A DNA stretch of 64,000 bases from contig DATJTX010000014.1 in the NCBI GenBank assembly GCA_035502855.1, positions 1-64,000 of the forward strand, written 5' to 3'. The notes beneath the pieces were generated by a model, which was given only the letters and a program-made list of their open reading frames with translations, was not told the DNA's origin and searched no databases. Positions 1 through 8,290 of this stretch are shown here, piece after piece. The first letter of the stretch is position 1; the number at the start of each line of letters is the position of its first letter. Source of the DNA: Candidatus Baltobacteraceae bacterium (GTDB lineage: Bacteria > Vulcanimicrobiota > Vulcanimicrobiia > Vulcanimicrobiales > Vulcanimicrobiaceae). The position numbers and the translations under genes were made by a program.

Positions 1-259
1 GCCATACTAGGCTTGGTCATCGTGGTTTCCTTTCGTGTCGATTGTTTTCTGCAAAAACAACCTTCGCCGAAAGCCACGGTGGCCGCTCTCATTTATGCGG
101 CCAGGATAGTCCTCTCATACACCACGGCCTGGGACACGATCGGCTTCGCCGCTCCCCGTTCCCGTTTTCTCAGGTTGGGCACAACAAGAATACATTAGCG
201 GGAACTGCAACGCGGCTTACCCGAACGGCTAGAAGGTGTCGCAGGCAAAGAGGGTGCCT
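1..259. other. Left-edge stretch with no supported gene
   Basis: I see no convincing gene here. Short open frames exist on both strands, but none has a ribosome binding site, a recognisable motif or GC-rich third positions. The base composition is less GC-rich than in the rest of the window. It may be the tail of an accessory segment that continues to the left of the window. Confidence 0.4.
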
Positions 260-559
260 ATGCCTGAGTTATTTCGAAATCTCGGGAGACCGGCCGGTGG
301 GGACGTAGGTGTAAGCTTTGGCCCCGGCCCACGCCTTCCCCAATATCGCACCGCCAGGCTGCTGTGGATCTGCGATCCGATAAAGACCGCCGATCCCGAA
401 GCGGGCTGTCCGTCCAATTGCGCGGCTATGAATCGATTGCCGTACACCGTCATCGAGTACGATCCCAAGAACTTCCCTGAGGACACGTGGGTCCTCGTCC
501 CGTGCGAGAAGCACGCTGATAGGTTCGAAAGCTTTCCCGATGTAGCTCCTCGCGACTGA
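260..559 (+). CDS. Hypothetical protein, 99 aa
   Basis: I do not recognise this protein. The ATG at 260 was chosen because GAGGG lies about 4-8 bases upstream; an in-frame GTG at 236 is the alternative but lacks a well-placed site. The C-terminal half reads like a folded protein, with segments such as VIEYDPKNF and WVLVPCEKHADRF and four cysteines in all (two in the CPSNC stretch), so a metal or disulfide site is possible. There is no signal peptide or membrane segment. Codon use is less GC-biased than in the core genes from 2.3 kb onward, which fits recently acquired DNA. Another open frame runs antisense over the same bases, so the coding strand is not certain. Confidence 0.45.
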   Translation: MPELFRNLGRPAGGDVGVSFGPGPRLPQYRTARLLWICDPIKTADPEAGCPSNCAAMNRLPYTVIEYDPKNFPEDTWVLVPCEKHADRFESFPDVAPRD

Positions 560-587
560 TGCGAGTATGAGATGACTTTCCGCGTCG

Positions 588-1259
588 ATGCGACTCCGGA
601 TGCTCTGTTGTGTGAGTACAAGGCTTTATGAGATCACGTCCGCGGGTGTTCGCCGGTGTTGCGGAAATTACGCGTTGCGGAGATCGCCGGATAGCGGTCA
701 GACGCACGGCGGTCACGCCTATCACGACTGCCTCGACGTTGCACATGCTGAGTGCGTGCCGATCGTGTATCCGCGCGCCGGGGCGGTGTGGCGCGGAGAC
801 GGCATAACGCTGACGTTCATCGGCCCGTCGTTGCCGTTCATCGGCGGAAAAAACGCGATCAACGACAACTCGATCGCGTTCATCTTGCAGTATCGCTCGT
901 TTCGGGTGGTGTTTATGGGTGACGCGGGCGTTGCGGCGGAACGACGCTTCCTAGCCGAAGGCATCGACTCGCATGCCGACGTCCTCAAGGGCCGACATCA
1001 CGGATCAGCGTACAGTTCGTCGCCGGAATTCATCGCCGCCGCACATCCCAGCAGCGCTATCATCTCGGTGGGGCGGCACAACCTCTTCGGCCATCCTGGA
1101 TCATCGACGATTGAGACGCTCCAGAAAGGCGCCGCAACCGTCTACCGCACCGACGAAAACGCCGCTGTCGCGATCACGACGGACGGCTCATCCACGCGGG
1201 TCGAATCGGTATCGAATCCGTGCTCGCCTGCACCGGATTGTAAACTGGCAGCGCGGTAA
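588..1259 (+). pseudogene. 5'-truncated ComEC-like metallo-beta-lactamase-fold remnant
   Basis: From about 684 to the stop, the frame matches the C-terminal half of the stand-alone ComEC/Rec2-type metallo-beta-lactamase-fold family (DNA-uptake-related hydrolases): SGQTHGGHAY, LTFIGPSLPFIGG, INDNSIAF, FMGDAG, HHGSAYSS and SVGRHNLFGHP. The first half, which should carry the HxHxDH metal site, is missing. In its place, immediately upstream, is the direct-repeat copy at 610-633. The usual KVGHHGS segment reads KGRHHGS, a sign of decay. The frame is otherwise open to the stop, so loss of the 5' end is fairly recent. Upstream codons (588-683) look non-homologous. An active enzyme is unlikely without the metal-binding half. 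Confidence 0.7.
610..633 (+). repeat. Direct repeat, copy 1 (24 bases)
   Basis: GTGTGAGTACA...CTTTATGAGA. It matches the copy at 2101-2124 at 22 of 24 positions, with differences only in the central AGG versus GGA. It lies at the broken 5' end of the metallo-beta-lactamase remnant. It could be an attachment-like site, a target-site remnant, or a dispersed promoter or regulatory element. Confidence 0.6.
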
Positions 1260-1263
1260 CGAT

Positions 1264-1899
1264 CTAGCCTAATTCACGAATCGTAATTTGCGTCGCTTGG
1301 TAGAAATTGGGCGGTAGATGGAAGCCAAATGAAGCTGTGGGGCGGGGAACAATCGGATTCGCCCCGTGAAGCAACGCTTCAAAATGGCGCTTTGCGGCCT
1401 CCGCCTGCTCTCTTCTCTCATACCGATTGCCGGCGTGGTCAAATCCGGGGCCGCTTATGACGACCGCGTATCGCAATGGCGACGGAGGCTCGACGGGAAT
1501 GGGTCCGTCTACAATGTTTCCCGCCGTTTCCTCAACATGCCGAAGTAAGGCTGCGACATCGAGGCCTGTTTCAACGAGCAATGTATCCAGGCGTTCGCCA
1601 ATCCGTAACGCCAAGCTCACAATAACGTCCTTCAACGAAATGTATGGTGTCGGAAAGTCGTCGCGACTTATAGCCTCAAACCAAGGGCTGATTTCGTTTG
1701 GAGCATCAGGCCTAGTTACGGCCTTAAGTCTGACAAAGATCTCGGCGAGTTGCGCTTCTCGTAGTATTTCGCGCGACGGATCCCACGTTTCGACCGCAGA
1801 AAAGAAGATCGCCTCTAAAGAAAGCGGCACGTTATACCGCTGACAATTAGCGGCTGCCGCGCCCATGCTCTCTCGTGCCCGCGCACCGATGGTTCGCAT
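1264..1899 (-). CDS. Hypothetical protein, 211 aa
   Basis: I do not recognise this protein. It is predicted soluble, with no signal peptide or membrane helix. The N-terminal two thirds look helical (stretches such as LAEIFVRLKAV and VIVSLALRIGERLDTLL). The C-terminal third has a short strand-like segment (RYAVVISGPGFD) followed by a charged helix. It lies between the two direct-repeat copies, tail-to-tail with the truncated metallo-beta-lactamase frame (4-base gap). Its codons are visibly less GC-rich than in the chromosome to the right, which suggests acquisition by transfer. The ATG at 1899 has a weak GAGAG about 10 bases upstream; a later in-frame ATG (residue 12) is possible. Confidence 0.55.
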   Translation of the reverse strand: MRTIGARARESMGAAAANCQRYNVPLSLEAIFFSAVETWDPSREILREAQLAEIFVRLKAVTRPDAPNEISPWFEAISRDDFPTPYISLKDVIVSLALRIGERLDTLLVETGLDVAALLRHVEETAGNIVDGPIPVEPPSPLRYAVVISGPGFDHAGNRYERREQAEAAKRHFEALLHGANPIVPRPTASFGFHLPPNFYQATQITIRELG

Positions 1900-2264
1900 C
1901 GAGTACTACTCTCGCGGACCAAACCGAAATTCCGCCTCCAGAGTATGTGCAGAGACCAATATACGCCCCAGCACTACTTGCTGCGCAAAACTCAGGGTAC
2001 GATGGGGGCACGCCGAACGCCTGTTCGCCTCATGGCGAAGCGGTTTGAACAAACCGAAGGAGCGGTTGCGGCACGATCTTGCGGGAGCTACCTGGCCGGT
2101 GTGTGAGTACAGGACTTTATGAGACCGGAAGCGCTGCTCGTAACGCTCTTGCTCCGCAACCGGTGCGTCAGGCGTTCGCCGGCCGAACGAGCTTCCGGCG
2201 AATTGAGCGCCGCTGAGGGACGCCCAAAAGCGGCAGCGAAGCCCTTAAACCGGAGGTGTTCATT
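1900..2264. other. 365-base stretch with repeat copy 2 and a structured leader
   Basis: No gene is supported here. It contains direct-repeat copy 2 (2101-2124). After that come about 140 bases with several inverted repeats: CCGGAAGC near 2126 pairs with GCTTCCGG near 2191, and GCCGCT near 2210 pairs with AGCGGC near 2229. It ends in the GGAGG ribosome binding site of the FAH-fold gene. The tail could be a structured 5' leader. I could not match it to a known riboswitch class. Confidence 0.35.
2101..2124 (+). repeat. Direct repeat, copy 2 (24 bases)
   Basis: GTGTGAGTACA...CTTTATGAGA, with 22 of 24 positions identical to 610-633 and in the same orientation. It marks the right side of the low-GC segment and the start of the leader region of the FAH-fold gene. 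With copy 1 it brackets about 1.47 kb containing the truncated metallo-beta-lactamase frame and the 211-residue orphan. Confidence 0.6.
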
Positions 2265-3260
2265 ATGGACGTATCTCGCAAAGGCTTTCTTGCCGGAACC
2301 GCGGCTGCGGCAGCCGCCGTAGCCGGCGGCGCACCCTCGCTCGTCGCGGGCGAGAGCGGTTCGGCCACGGTTACGGGCCTGACGTTCACGATGCTGCGCG
2401 ACGGCGGCGCCGACCACGTCGGGATTCGCGGCCGGCACGGCATCATCGACGTTTCGCGCGCGGCCGGCGCGCTCGGGATCTCCGATCCGCCGCAAACGAT
2501 CGAAGATGTGATCGTAGGCCGGGGTGACGTCGCCTCGCTGCAGCGCATCGCTGCTGCGGCACCCGAGGGCGCGATACGCAGCGAATCCTCGGTGGAATAC
2601 GCACCGCTCGTCTCGTCGCCGGAAAAGATCCTCTGCGTCGGTTTGAACTACCGCGCCCATTTGGCCGAGACCAACATGACGGCGCAGCCGTATCCCGATC
2701 TCTTCAATAAATACAACACCGCGCTCAACCGGCACAACGGCACGGTCGCGGTATCCACGCTTCCGCTCACGCAATTCGATTACGAGTCTGAGCTCGTACT
2801 CATCATGGGTAAGGAGGCACGCAACGTTTCCGAAGCCGACGCGCTGTCCTACGTCTTCGGTTATGCCTGCGGTAACGATTTCAGCGCGCGCGATGCGCAG
2901 CTGCGAGTCTCCCAATGGATGACCGGCAAGACGCCCGATCAATTCGCTCCACTCGGCCCGTGGCTCGTGACTGCCGATCAGATCCCGGACCCGCAGACGT
3001 TGCAGATTCAAACCTTCGTCAACGACGAGCAGACACCGCGGCAAGACATGAACACCGCGCAGATGATCTTCTCGTGCGCGAAGATCGTCAGTTACATGTC
3101 GGAGTTCATCACGCTCAAGCCGGGTGATGTGATCTACAGCGGAACGCCGAGCGGCGTGATTTTGGGATACCCGATAGACAAGCGGGTCTGGCTGAAAGCA
3201 GGCGATCGCATCACGACCAAAATCTCGAAACTCGGGGAATTGCGTTTCACGCTAACGTAA
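2265..3260 (+). CDS. FAH-superfamily hydrolase/isomerase with Tat-type signal
   Basis: This is a fumarylacetoacetate-hydrolase-fold protein. The core starts near residue 120 with KILCVGLNYRAHLAE and continues with YESELVLIMGKEARN, GYACGNDFSARDAQ and PGDVIYSGTPSGV. These carry the Glu/Asp metal ligands typical of the fold, which cleaves or isomerises beta-dicarbonyl acids in aromatic-acid breakdown. The N-terminus has SRKGFL followed by an Ala-rich stretch, resembling a twin-arginine signal with RK in place of RR. Export is unusual for this family. ATG 2265 is preceded by GGAGG at 8 bases, better than the upstream GTG at 2256. The substrate cannot be told. A second, cytoplasmic FAH-fold gene lies at 39.2 kb. 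Confidence 0.85.
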   Translation: MDVSRKGFLAGTAAAAAAVAGGAPSLVAGESGSATVTGLTFTMLRDGGADHVGIRGRHGIIDVSRAAGALGISDPPQTIEDVIVGRGDVASLQRIAAAAPEGAIRSESSVEYAPLVSSPEKILCVGLNYRAHLAETNMTAQPYPDLFNKYNTALNRHNGTVAVSTLPLTQFDYESELVLIMGKEARNVSEADALSYVFGYACGNDFSARDAQLRVSQWMTGKTPDQFAPLGPWLVTADQIPDPQTLQIQTFVNDEQTPRQDMNTAQMIFSCAKIVSYMSEFITLKPGDVIYSGTPSGVILGYPIDKRVWLKAGDRITTKISKLGELRFTLT

Positions 3261-3268
3261 AGCTGGTA

Positions 3269-3295
3269 GGCCTATGAGAGGCCGGGGCCCCGGCC
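3269..3295 (+). terminator. GC-rich overlapping hairpins after the FAH-fold gene
   Basis: Two mutually exclusive structures lie just past the stop: GGCCT/AGGCC with a 5-base loop (3269-3283), and a perfect 16-base palindrome GGCCGGGG/CCCCGGCC (3280-3295). There is no U-tract, so it may be a factor-assisted terminator or an attenuator ahead of the transglycosylase gene rather than a classical intrinsic terminator. Confidence 0.4.
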
Positions 3296-3314
3296 CGGAG
3301 AACATGACGAAGCC

Positions 3315-3788
3315 ATGAAAAGGTTGCTCGGGATGCTCGGCCTCTTGAGCCTGCTCTACAGCTGCAGCGGTGGGGGCTATTTACCCTATGCGCCGCGCTC
3401 GCTCGATTCGCTGCAGGTCAGCGATCTCGTGTCGGAAGCATCGCTGACCACCGGGACGCCGCCTGGTTTAGTGCGCGCGGTGATGATGGCGGAGTCCGCG
3501 GGCGATCCTTCCGCGATCAGCCTCGCCGGCGCTGAAGGGCTGATGCAACTGATGCCTGGCACGGCGCGCGGCTGCGGTGTGAGCGATGCATTCGATCCAA
3601 CCCAGAACGTGCAGTGCGGAGCCTCCTATCTCAAGCGACTGCTCAATCGCTATCACGGAAATGTGACGCTCGCCGTCGCCGCGTACAACGCCGGGCCGGG
3701 TGCGGTCGATCGCTATCACGGCGTGCCACCCTATCCGGAAACGCGCGCTTACGTCGCCCGGGTGGTCTCCGCTTACCGGAGCTACTGA
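3315..3788 (+). CDS. Lytic transglycosylase, SLT fold (lipoprotein-like)
   Basis: A small lytic murein transglycosylase that cleaves the MurNAc-GlcNAc bond in the periplasm. The catalytic Glu sits in AVMMAESAGDP (about residue 61), followed by the family motifs GAEGLMQLMPGTA and, near the end, AVAAYNAGPGAV. The length of 157 residues is a bare SLT domain without substrate-binding repeats. The N-terminus is a hydrophobic signal ending LLYSC, close to a lipobox, so it may be anchored to a membrane. It precedes the LPS-export genes, which suggests an envelope-assembly neighbourhood. It starts 19 bases past the GC-rich palindrome, so its transcription may be separate from the FAH-fold gene. Confidence 0.88.
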   Translation: MKRLLGMLGLLSLLYSCSGGGYLPYAPRSLDSLQVSDLVSEASLTTGTPPGLVRAVMMAESAGDPSAISLAGAEGLMQLMPGTARGCGVSDAFDPTQNVQCGASYLKRLLNRYHGNVTLAVAAYNAGPGAVDRYHGVPPYPETRAYVARVVSAYRSY

Positions 3789-3818
3789 GTGCCGCGGCGT
3801 AACCGGGCCGGCTAATCG

Positions 3819-4973
3819 ATGGCGACGCTCACCGAACGCCAGCCGCATCCGGGCCTCCGTCTCGCCGCACTGCGCATCCCGATTCTCGATCGCTATCTCC
3901 TGCGCGAGATGCTCTTGCCGTTCTTCGCCGGGCTCTTCGCCTATCTGATCTTCTGGGCGCTGAACATCTTCTTTGTCGCCGCGGATTACATCATCAATCA
4001 GCACGCGCCGTTTTTTCTGGTGCTGCGATTCGTACTCTACCGCGTTCCGCAGGCGACGCCGATGGCGTTTCCGTTCGGGGTGCTGCTCGCCGGATTGCTG
4101 GCGATGGGGCGCCTCATGGGCGATAACGAGATCACGGCTATGCGTACCTCGGGCGTTCCGGTATGGCGCATCGCGCTCACGCCGCTGCTCTTCGGCTTTG
4201 TAATGTTCGGTCTATCCTACGCGATCAACGAGAACATCGCGCCGTCCGCAGTCGATATCTCGACGCGCACGTTCTATCAGATCCTCTACCATACCGACGC
4301 GCTGCCGGTCGAGCCGCAGTTCTTCCGAAAAGACCCCGACACCGGGAACGTGTTTTACGTCAACCAAGTGTTGCCCGACAACAAGACGATGGAGGGCGTT
4401 CAGGTCTTCAAACTCGGACGTTACGGGATCTTCGTCGAGACGCTGCAAGCCAAGACGGCCACCGTCGAAGGGACGCAGCTCGCGCTGCACGACGTGATCG
4501 ACACGCGCTACGGCGCCGACGGCATGATGACCAGCCAGCAGCACGTCAAGGAAGCGTTGATCGGGCTGCCGTTGGCCGAGACCGCCGCGCAGTTCATGAG
4601 CAATCAGAACTCCGATCCGTGGACGATGTCGAGCAAGAATTTGTCGGCGCAAGTGAAGTCGCTTCAGCAGCAGGGCATCGGCGGATCGGCGCTGGGCAAT
4701 CTCGAGATCAACCTCTACAACAAACTCTCGTGGCCGTTTGCGTCGTTCATCGCCGTCATCCTCGCAGTTCCGCTTGCAATGCGGTACGGTAAGCGCGGAC
4801 AAATGCTCGGCATCGCGATGGCGATCCTTGCCTTCTTCGGATATTTTTTGCTTACGTCGGCCGCCGCAGCGTTGGGGCGCAACGGAAAAATCGATCCGTT
4901 GCTGGCTGCATGGCTGCCGAACATCATCATGGGCGGTACCGGACTCGTGTTGCTCTGGCTGGAAGAACACTGA
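3819..4973 (+). CDS. LPS export permease, LptF/LptG family
   Basis: A YjgP/YjgQ-family permease, the membrane part of the ABC complex that extracts lipopolysaccharide from the inner membrane. The 384 residues show the family layout: an opening ILDRYLLREMLLPFFAG, three N-terminal helices (about 30-130), a periplasmic beta-jellyroll domain (about 150-290) and three C-terminal helices (about 305-375). The YLLRE segment and the VPVWRIALTPLL segment before helix 3 are typical. Only one such permease is present here, so whether it pairs with another subunit or forms a homodimer is not visible. The stop is 4 bases before the lptD start, so the two are probably co-transcribed. I cannot separate LptF from LptG. 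Confidence 0.9.
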   Translation: MATLTERQPHPGLRLAALRIPILDRYLLREMLLPFFAGLFAYLIFWALNIFFVAADYIINQHAPFFLVLRFVLYRVPQATPMAFPFGVLLAGLLAMGRLMGDNEITAMRTSGVPVWRIALTPLLFGFVMFGLSYAINENIAPSAVDISTRTFYQILYHTDALPVEPQFFRKDPDTGNVFYVNQVLPDNKTMEGVQVFKLGRYGIFVETLQAKTATVEGTQLALHDVIDTRYGADGMMTSQQHVKEALIGLPLAETAAQFMSNQNSDPWTMSSKNLSAQVKSLQQQGIGGSALGNLEINLYNKLSWPFASFIAVILAVPLAMRYGKRGQMLGIAMAILAFFGYFLLTSAAAALGRNGKIDPLLAAWLPNIIMGGTGLVLLWLEEH

Positions 4974-4977
4974 CGGC

Positions 4978-7494
4978 GTGAAGTCGAGATCGTTGAGCCG
5001 CCGGGCAGTCGCGGCAAGCGTATGCCTTTTTGCGTTGCTGTGCGGAAACGTTCCGGCCCGCGGATTCGCGGCGGAAGATCAGACGGTGGCAAACGCGCGC
5101 GTGCTGGCGCTGATGAACGGGCAGTCGTGCGCGATTCACGAGGCGCGCCTCTTTGCCAAGGAAGTCGGAGACTCGTACGAACCCGAGGGCAGCCGTTACG
5201 TCGCGCAATTCAATCCGACGCCGACGCCGAGCGCGTCGCCCGGCGTCTCACCGATGCCGACGCCGACATTCGGCACGCGCCCGAACTCGACCACCACGCT
5301 GTACGCAACGCCGAGGCCCACCGGCTCGCCCGGGACGACACCGCCGCCCGTTCCCACGCCGACACCCAATCCATTCGATCAGAATCAGCCCGTCTTCGTG
5401 CAGCGCGGCGGCGAGACGCCTTCGCCGATCGTACCCGCGGGAGCGCCGCGGCCCAAAGCCACCGCGGAGCCGACCGGCGTGCCGACGCTTGCCCCGAACT
5501 ACATCGCGGTGCTAGCCGACAAGGTCTCGGGAAACACCAGTCCCGGAAAACCGGGCGAGGCGACCGGCAACGTGCACATCCTCTACGGCGCGGAAGAGAT
5601 CGTCGGCGACGAAGCGCACTACGACGGACTGCGCACGATCACGATCACCGGTCACCCTTTCATCATCAACCACGCCAAAGATTCGGTGCTCCAAGCCGAT
5701 AAGATCACCTTCGACACGATCGATCAGACCGCGATCCTCACCAACGGACGCGGCACCAGTTCGGAAGGCGTGAATGAGGGCCTCGTCCATTTCAGCGCCA
5801 AGGACCTGCACACCGACGCGCAGGGTGTCGGCCACGGCCTTGCACCATCGGTCACCACCTGCGAGAACCAGCGCGGCGGTTATCACATCACCGGCAAGAA
5901 CATGGACGTCTATCCGGGCGACAAGATCGTCATCTATAAAGCGATCCTCTGGCTCGGCGCCGCTGCCGTGTTTTTCTTGCCCAAGGTCGTCATCCCGCTG
6001 CGCACGATCGACAATCCGAATCAGCGGCCCAAGTATTTCCCCGACGTCGGCTACGACCAATACGAAGGCTACTGGATCAAAACCCGTACGACGTTCGGGA
6101 AGGATCAGTACTTCTACGGCTATTACGTCCTGAATTATTTCACCAAGGTCGGGCTCGGCTTGGGATACGTTGCCTTTTATAAGAAGAAAAACGGGCGACG
6201 CGACGCGAGCATCAATTTCTACGAGATCCACGACCGGCGCGTCGATGCTACCACCGACAACTTGACCTTGACCGAGACCGAAAACATCTCCAGGACGCTG
6301 CGCGCCAACTTCAATCTCGGCTATCAGTCGAACTTCGGCCCGTACACGAACCTGCCGGCGACGACCAGTCTGAACTTCACGGTCGCCCATCAAACCGCCC
6401 ACACTTCGCAGCAGTACGGCTTCAGCCGCAGCGCCACCGGTTCGCAATCGAGCAGCAACAGCTTTTCGTTCACCGATCAAGATCAGTTCAATCAGAAGCT
6501 GAGCAACGCGTTCAACTTCACGCTTTCGAGCAGCTCGTCGAGCTTCGGCGGCGTGGGTTCCACCAACTCGACCGCGACGGTCAACGACCTGCTGCACCTG
6601 ACCACGCCCGGCGCGGACTACCAGATGACCTACAACAAGACCTTCGCGGCACAGCCGTACGGATCCGACGAGATCCCGCAGCTGCAGATCCGGCCTTACA
6701 AATTCTTTCCGGATTTTTGGATTCCGACATCGGCGAACTTCACGATCGGTGAGTACAGCGAGCCGTCTTATGCCTTCGCGACTCAGCGCGCCGACATGGC
6801 GTTCGTTCTCGGTCCCGAGATCGCAAAAATCTTCGGCAGCGATTTTCAAGGGACGGTCAACGTGAATCAGTACGCTTACGGAACCGGCGACCTCAAGGCG
6901 TCGATTCAGCAGCAAGCTTCGCTCACGACCCCGTTCAGCCAGCATTTCGTCAACACGCTGACTTATAGCGAGGAGAACTATAACGGACCGGCGTCCGTGC
7001 CGTTTTACACGCTCGATCAATTTCCGGGTACCAACACGAAGAACGCGCAGGATCTGGTGCGCGTCCTCAACGGCAATGTCTACAATCTCGCGCTCGGGTT
7101 CTCGACGTACTTCGACGCGAAGGCGCAACCCGTGACCTATCAGTTCACGGCCGCGCCGACGCCGAAATCGATCGTGCTCATCGGCGGTTCGTTCGCGCCG
7201 GGGCCCGGACAAGGGTTCGGAAGCACGAACCTGCAGCTCTCGACGCCGTTCGGCCGCGATACCTCACTGCAATTCGTCACTACCATCGACTGGACGATGC
7301 ACGCACGCCTCGAGCAAAAGGTGCTTTACGTCACGCACACGATCGGGAACTGCTATCAACTGGAAGGGCTCTACAACGAGTCACAAAAGCTCGTGACACT
7401 GCAGATCAACATCCTCGCGTTCCCGACGCAGGGCGCGACGTTCGCCCTCGGTCAAGGCGGCCCGCTGATCCCGACGTCATTCAACAACCTCTGA
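4978..7494 (+). CDS. lptD: LptD/OstA-like outer-membrane LPS-assembly protein
   Basis: An LPS-assembly outer-membrane protein. GTG 4978 begins a signal peptide ending near ARGFAAED. Next comes a Pro/Thr/Ser-rich low-complexity linker (about residues 77-170). An OstA/LptA-like beta-jellyroll follows (about 175-370; GNVHILYG, ADKITFDT, GYHITGKNMDVYPGD), and then a long C-terminal beta-barrel rich in alternating aromatic residues. The 838 residues are close to the usual LptD length. The Pro-rich linker between signal and jellyroll is atypical. Cysteines are few, so the classic disulfide pairing of proteobacterial LptD does not seem conserved. It follows the LptF/G permease at 4 bases, matching a joint role in moving LPS to the outer leaflet. 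Confidence 0.85.
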   Translation: MKSRSLSRRAVAASVCLFALLCGNVPARGFAAEDQTVANARVLALMNGQSCAIHEARLFAKEVGDSYEPEGSRYVAQFNPTPTPSASPGVSPMPTPTFGTRPNSTTTLYATPRPTGSPGTTPPPVPTPTPNPFDQNQPVFVQRGGETPSPIVPAGAPRPKATAEPTGVPTLAPNYIAVLADKVSGNTSPGKPGEATGNVHILYGAEEIVGDEAHYDGLRTITITGHPFIINHAKDSVLQADKITFDTIDQTAILTNGRGTSSEGVNEGLVHFSAKDLHTDAQGVGHGLAPSVTTCENQRGGYHITGKNMDVYPGDKIVIYKAILWLGAAAVFFLPKVVIPLRTIDNPNQRPKYFPDVGYDQYEGYWIKTRTTFGKDQYFYGYYVLNYFTKVGLGLGYVAFYKKKNGRRDASINFYEIHDRRVDATTDNLTLTETENISRTLRANFNLGYQSNFGPYTNLPATTSLNFTVAHQTAHTSQQYGFSRSATGSQSSSNSFSFTDQDQFNQKLSNAFNFTLSSSSSSFGGVGSTNSTATVNDLLHLTTPGADYQMTYNKTFAAQPYGSDEIPQLQIRPYKFFPDFWIPTSANFTIGEYSEPSYAFATQRADMAFVLGPEIAKIFGSDFQGTVNVNQYAYGTGDLKASIQQQASLTTPFSQHFVNTLTYSEENYNGPASVPFYTLDQFPGTNTKNAQDLVRVLNGNVYNLALGFSTYFDAKAQPVTYQFTAAPTPKSIVLIGGSFAPGPGQGFGSTNLQLSTPFGRDTSLQFVTTIDWTMHARLEQKVLYVTHTIGNCYQLEGLYNESQKLVTLQINILAFPTQGATFALGQGGPLIPTSFNNL

Positions 7495-7495
7495 T

Positions 7496-8290
7496 CTACG
7501 GATTGTTGGCGATGTCGCCGCCGGCCAGTGCGTCAGATTGCGACGGATGCGTACCGGCCTGCACGTAAAACGCTCCGGTATCGAACGAGGTCGAGACGTC
7601 CAATTGCGGCGAGGTGTACGTCGTGTCGTTCGCACCGCCGGCGCCGAGCGAATCGACGATTTGGAGACTTCCCTGGCTTTCGTACTGCGAGACCTGACCT
7701 TGCAAAACGAAGAAGTTGAAGTTCCACAGATTCGAGACGGCCACACCGGAGGCGGTCGCGGTCGGCGACGGACTCGCTGTCGGACTCGCGGTAGCCGCAG
7801 CCGAGGCGGTGGGGCTGGGCGTCGGCGTGGTCGTGGCACTGAAGCTCGCAATGATGCGCGCGAAGATGACGGTGAATTGAGTCTGGAGACCGCCGCTGTA
7901 GAGCGTGAGGATCAGCTGCTGCGGCGTGGGGCTGATCGGGTAGAGCACCGGCGCCTGCGACGTATTGGCGGGCCGGTAGTAGTAGTACGCCTGTGCCTGA
8001 ACGCCGCTGCCGCCGTTTCCGCCGACCACGATCGCGATCGAATAGCCGGCGTAGTTGTTGCTGGTCGTGACCGGAAGCGGCGTTACGCCGCTGCCCGAGG
8101 TGTTGAAGACGATGGCGTAGGAATCAGTGGAGAAGTTGAACGCGCTCTGAACGTTAAACTTCACGCTCATGAAGCCCGACTCCAGGCCGCCGGGTCCGAT
8201 ACCCGCGCGGGTGGGCGTAACCTGTCTTCCGCAGGCCGAGGCGATGACTACCGCTGCTGAACCCGTCACGAAACCCGCTCTACGAATCAT
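7496..8290 (-). CDS. Hypothetical lipoprotein with Pro/Thr/Ser-rich linker
   Basis: I do not recognise this 264-residue protein. ATG 8290 is chosen because GAGGAAG lies just upstream and the resulting N-terminus is a lipoprotein signal (VIASAC lipobox, Cys near residue 20). A central low-complexity stretch of TPSPTAS-type repeats (about residues 150-180) separates two beta-rich, Gly/Ser/Thr/Asn-rich halves, as in surface or outer-membrane lipoproteins. It is convergent with lptD, with one base between the stops, and head-to-head with lnt. Its ATG and the lnt ATG lie in the same CATG (8288-8291). That leaves no intergenic promoter space, so promoters must lie inside coding sequence. Confidence 0.75.
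   Translation of the reverse strand: MIRRAGFVTGSAAVVIASACGRQVTPTRAGIGPGGLESGFMSVKFNVQSAFNFSTDSYAIVFNTSGSGVTPLPVTTSNNYAGYSIAIVVGGNGGSGVQAQAYYYYRPANTSQAPVLYPISPTPQQLILTLYSGGLQTQFTVIFARIIASFSATTTPTPSPTASAAATASPTASPSPTATASGVAVSNLWNFNFFVLQGQVSQYESQGSLQIVDSLGAGGANDTTYTSPQLDVSTSFDTGAFYVQAGTHPSQSDALAGGDIANNP

Noticed and set aside
612-638. CRP-type operator in repeat copy 1 (TGTGA ... TCAC)
   Set aside because: The half-sites are 18 bases apart instead of 6, and the second half is not shared by copy 2.
610-2124. Transposon bounded by the 24-base repeats
   Set aside because: No transposase, no terminal inverted repeats, and the repeats are direct; only the repeat itself is reported.
2125-2264. Known riboswitch class (c-di-GMP, SAM/SAH, cobalamin) before the FAH gene
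   Set aside because: Some short words look similar, but no conserved core could be matched.
5210-5480. Short tandem repeat locus in lptD (CCGACGCCG-type)
   Set aside because: It is an irregular Pro/Thr/Ser codon stretch of a linker, not a clean tandem repeat.
5512-7212. 566-residue minus-strand open frame opposite lptD
   Set aside because: Arg/Val/Glu-rich composition without motifs; it is the antisense shadow of a real GC-rich gene.
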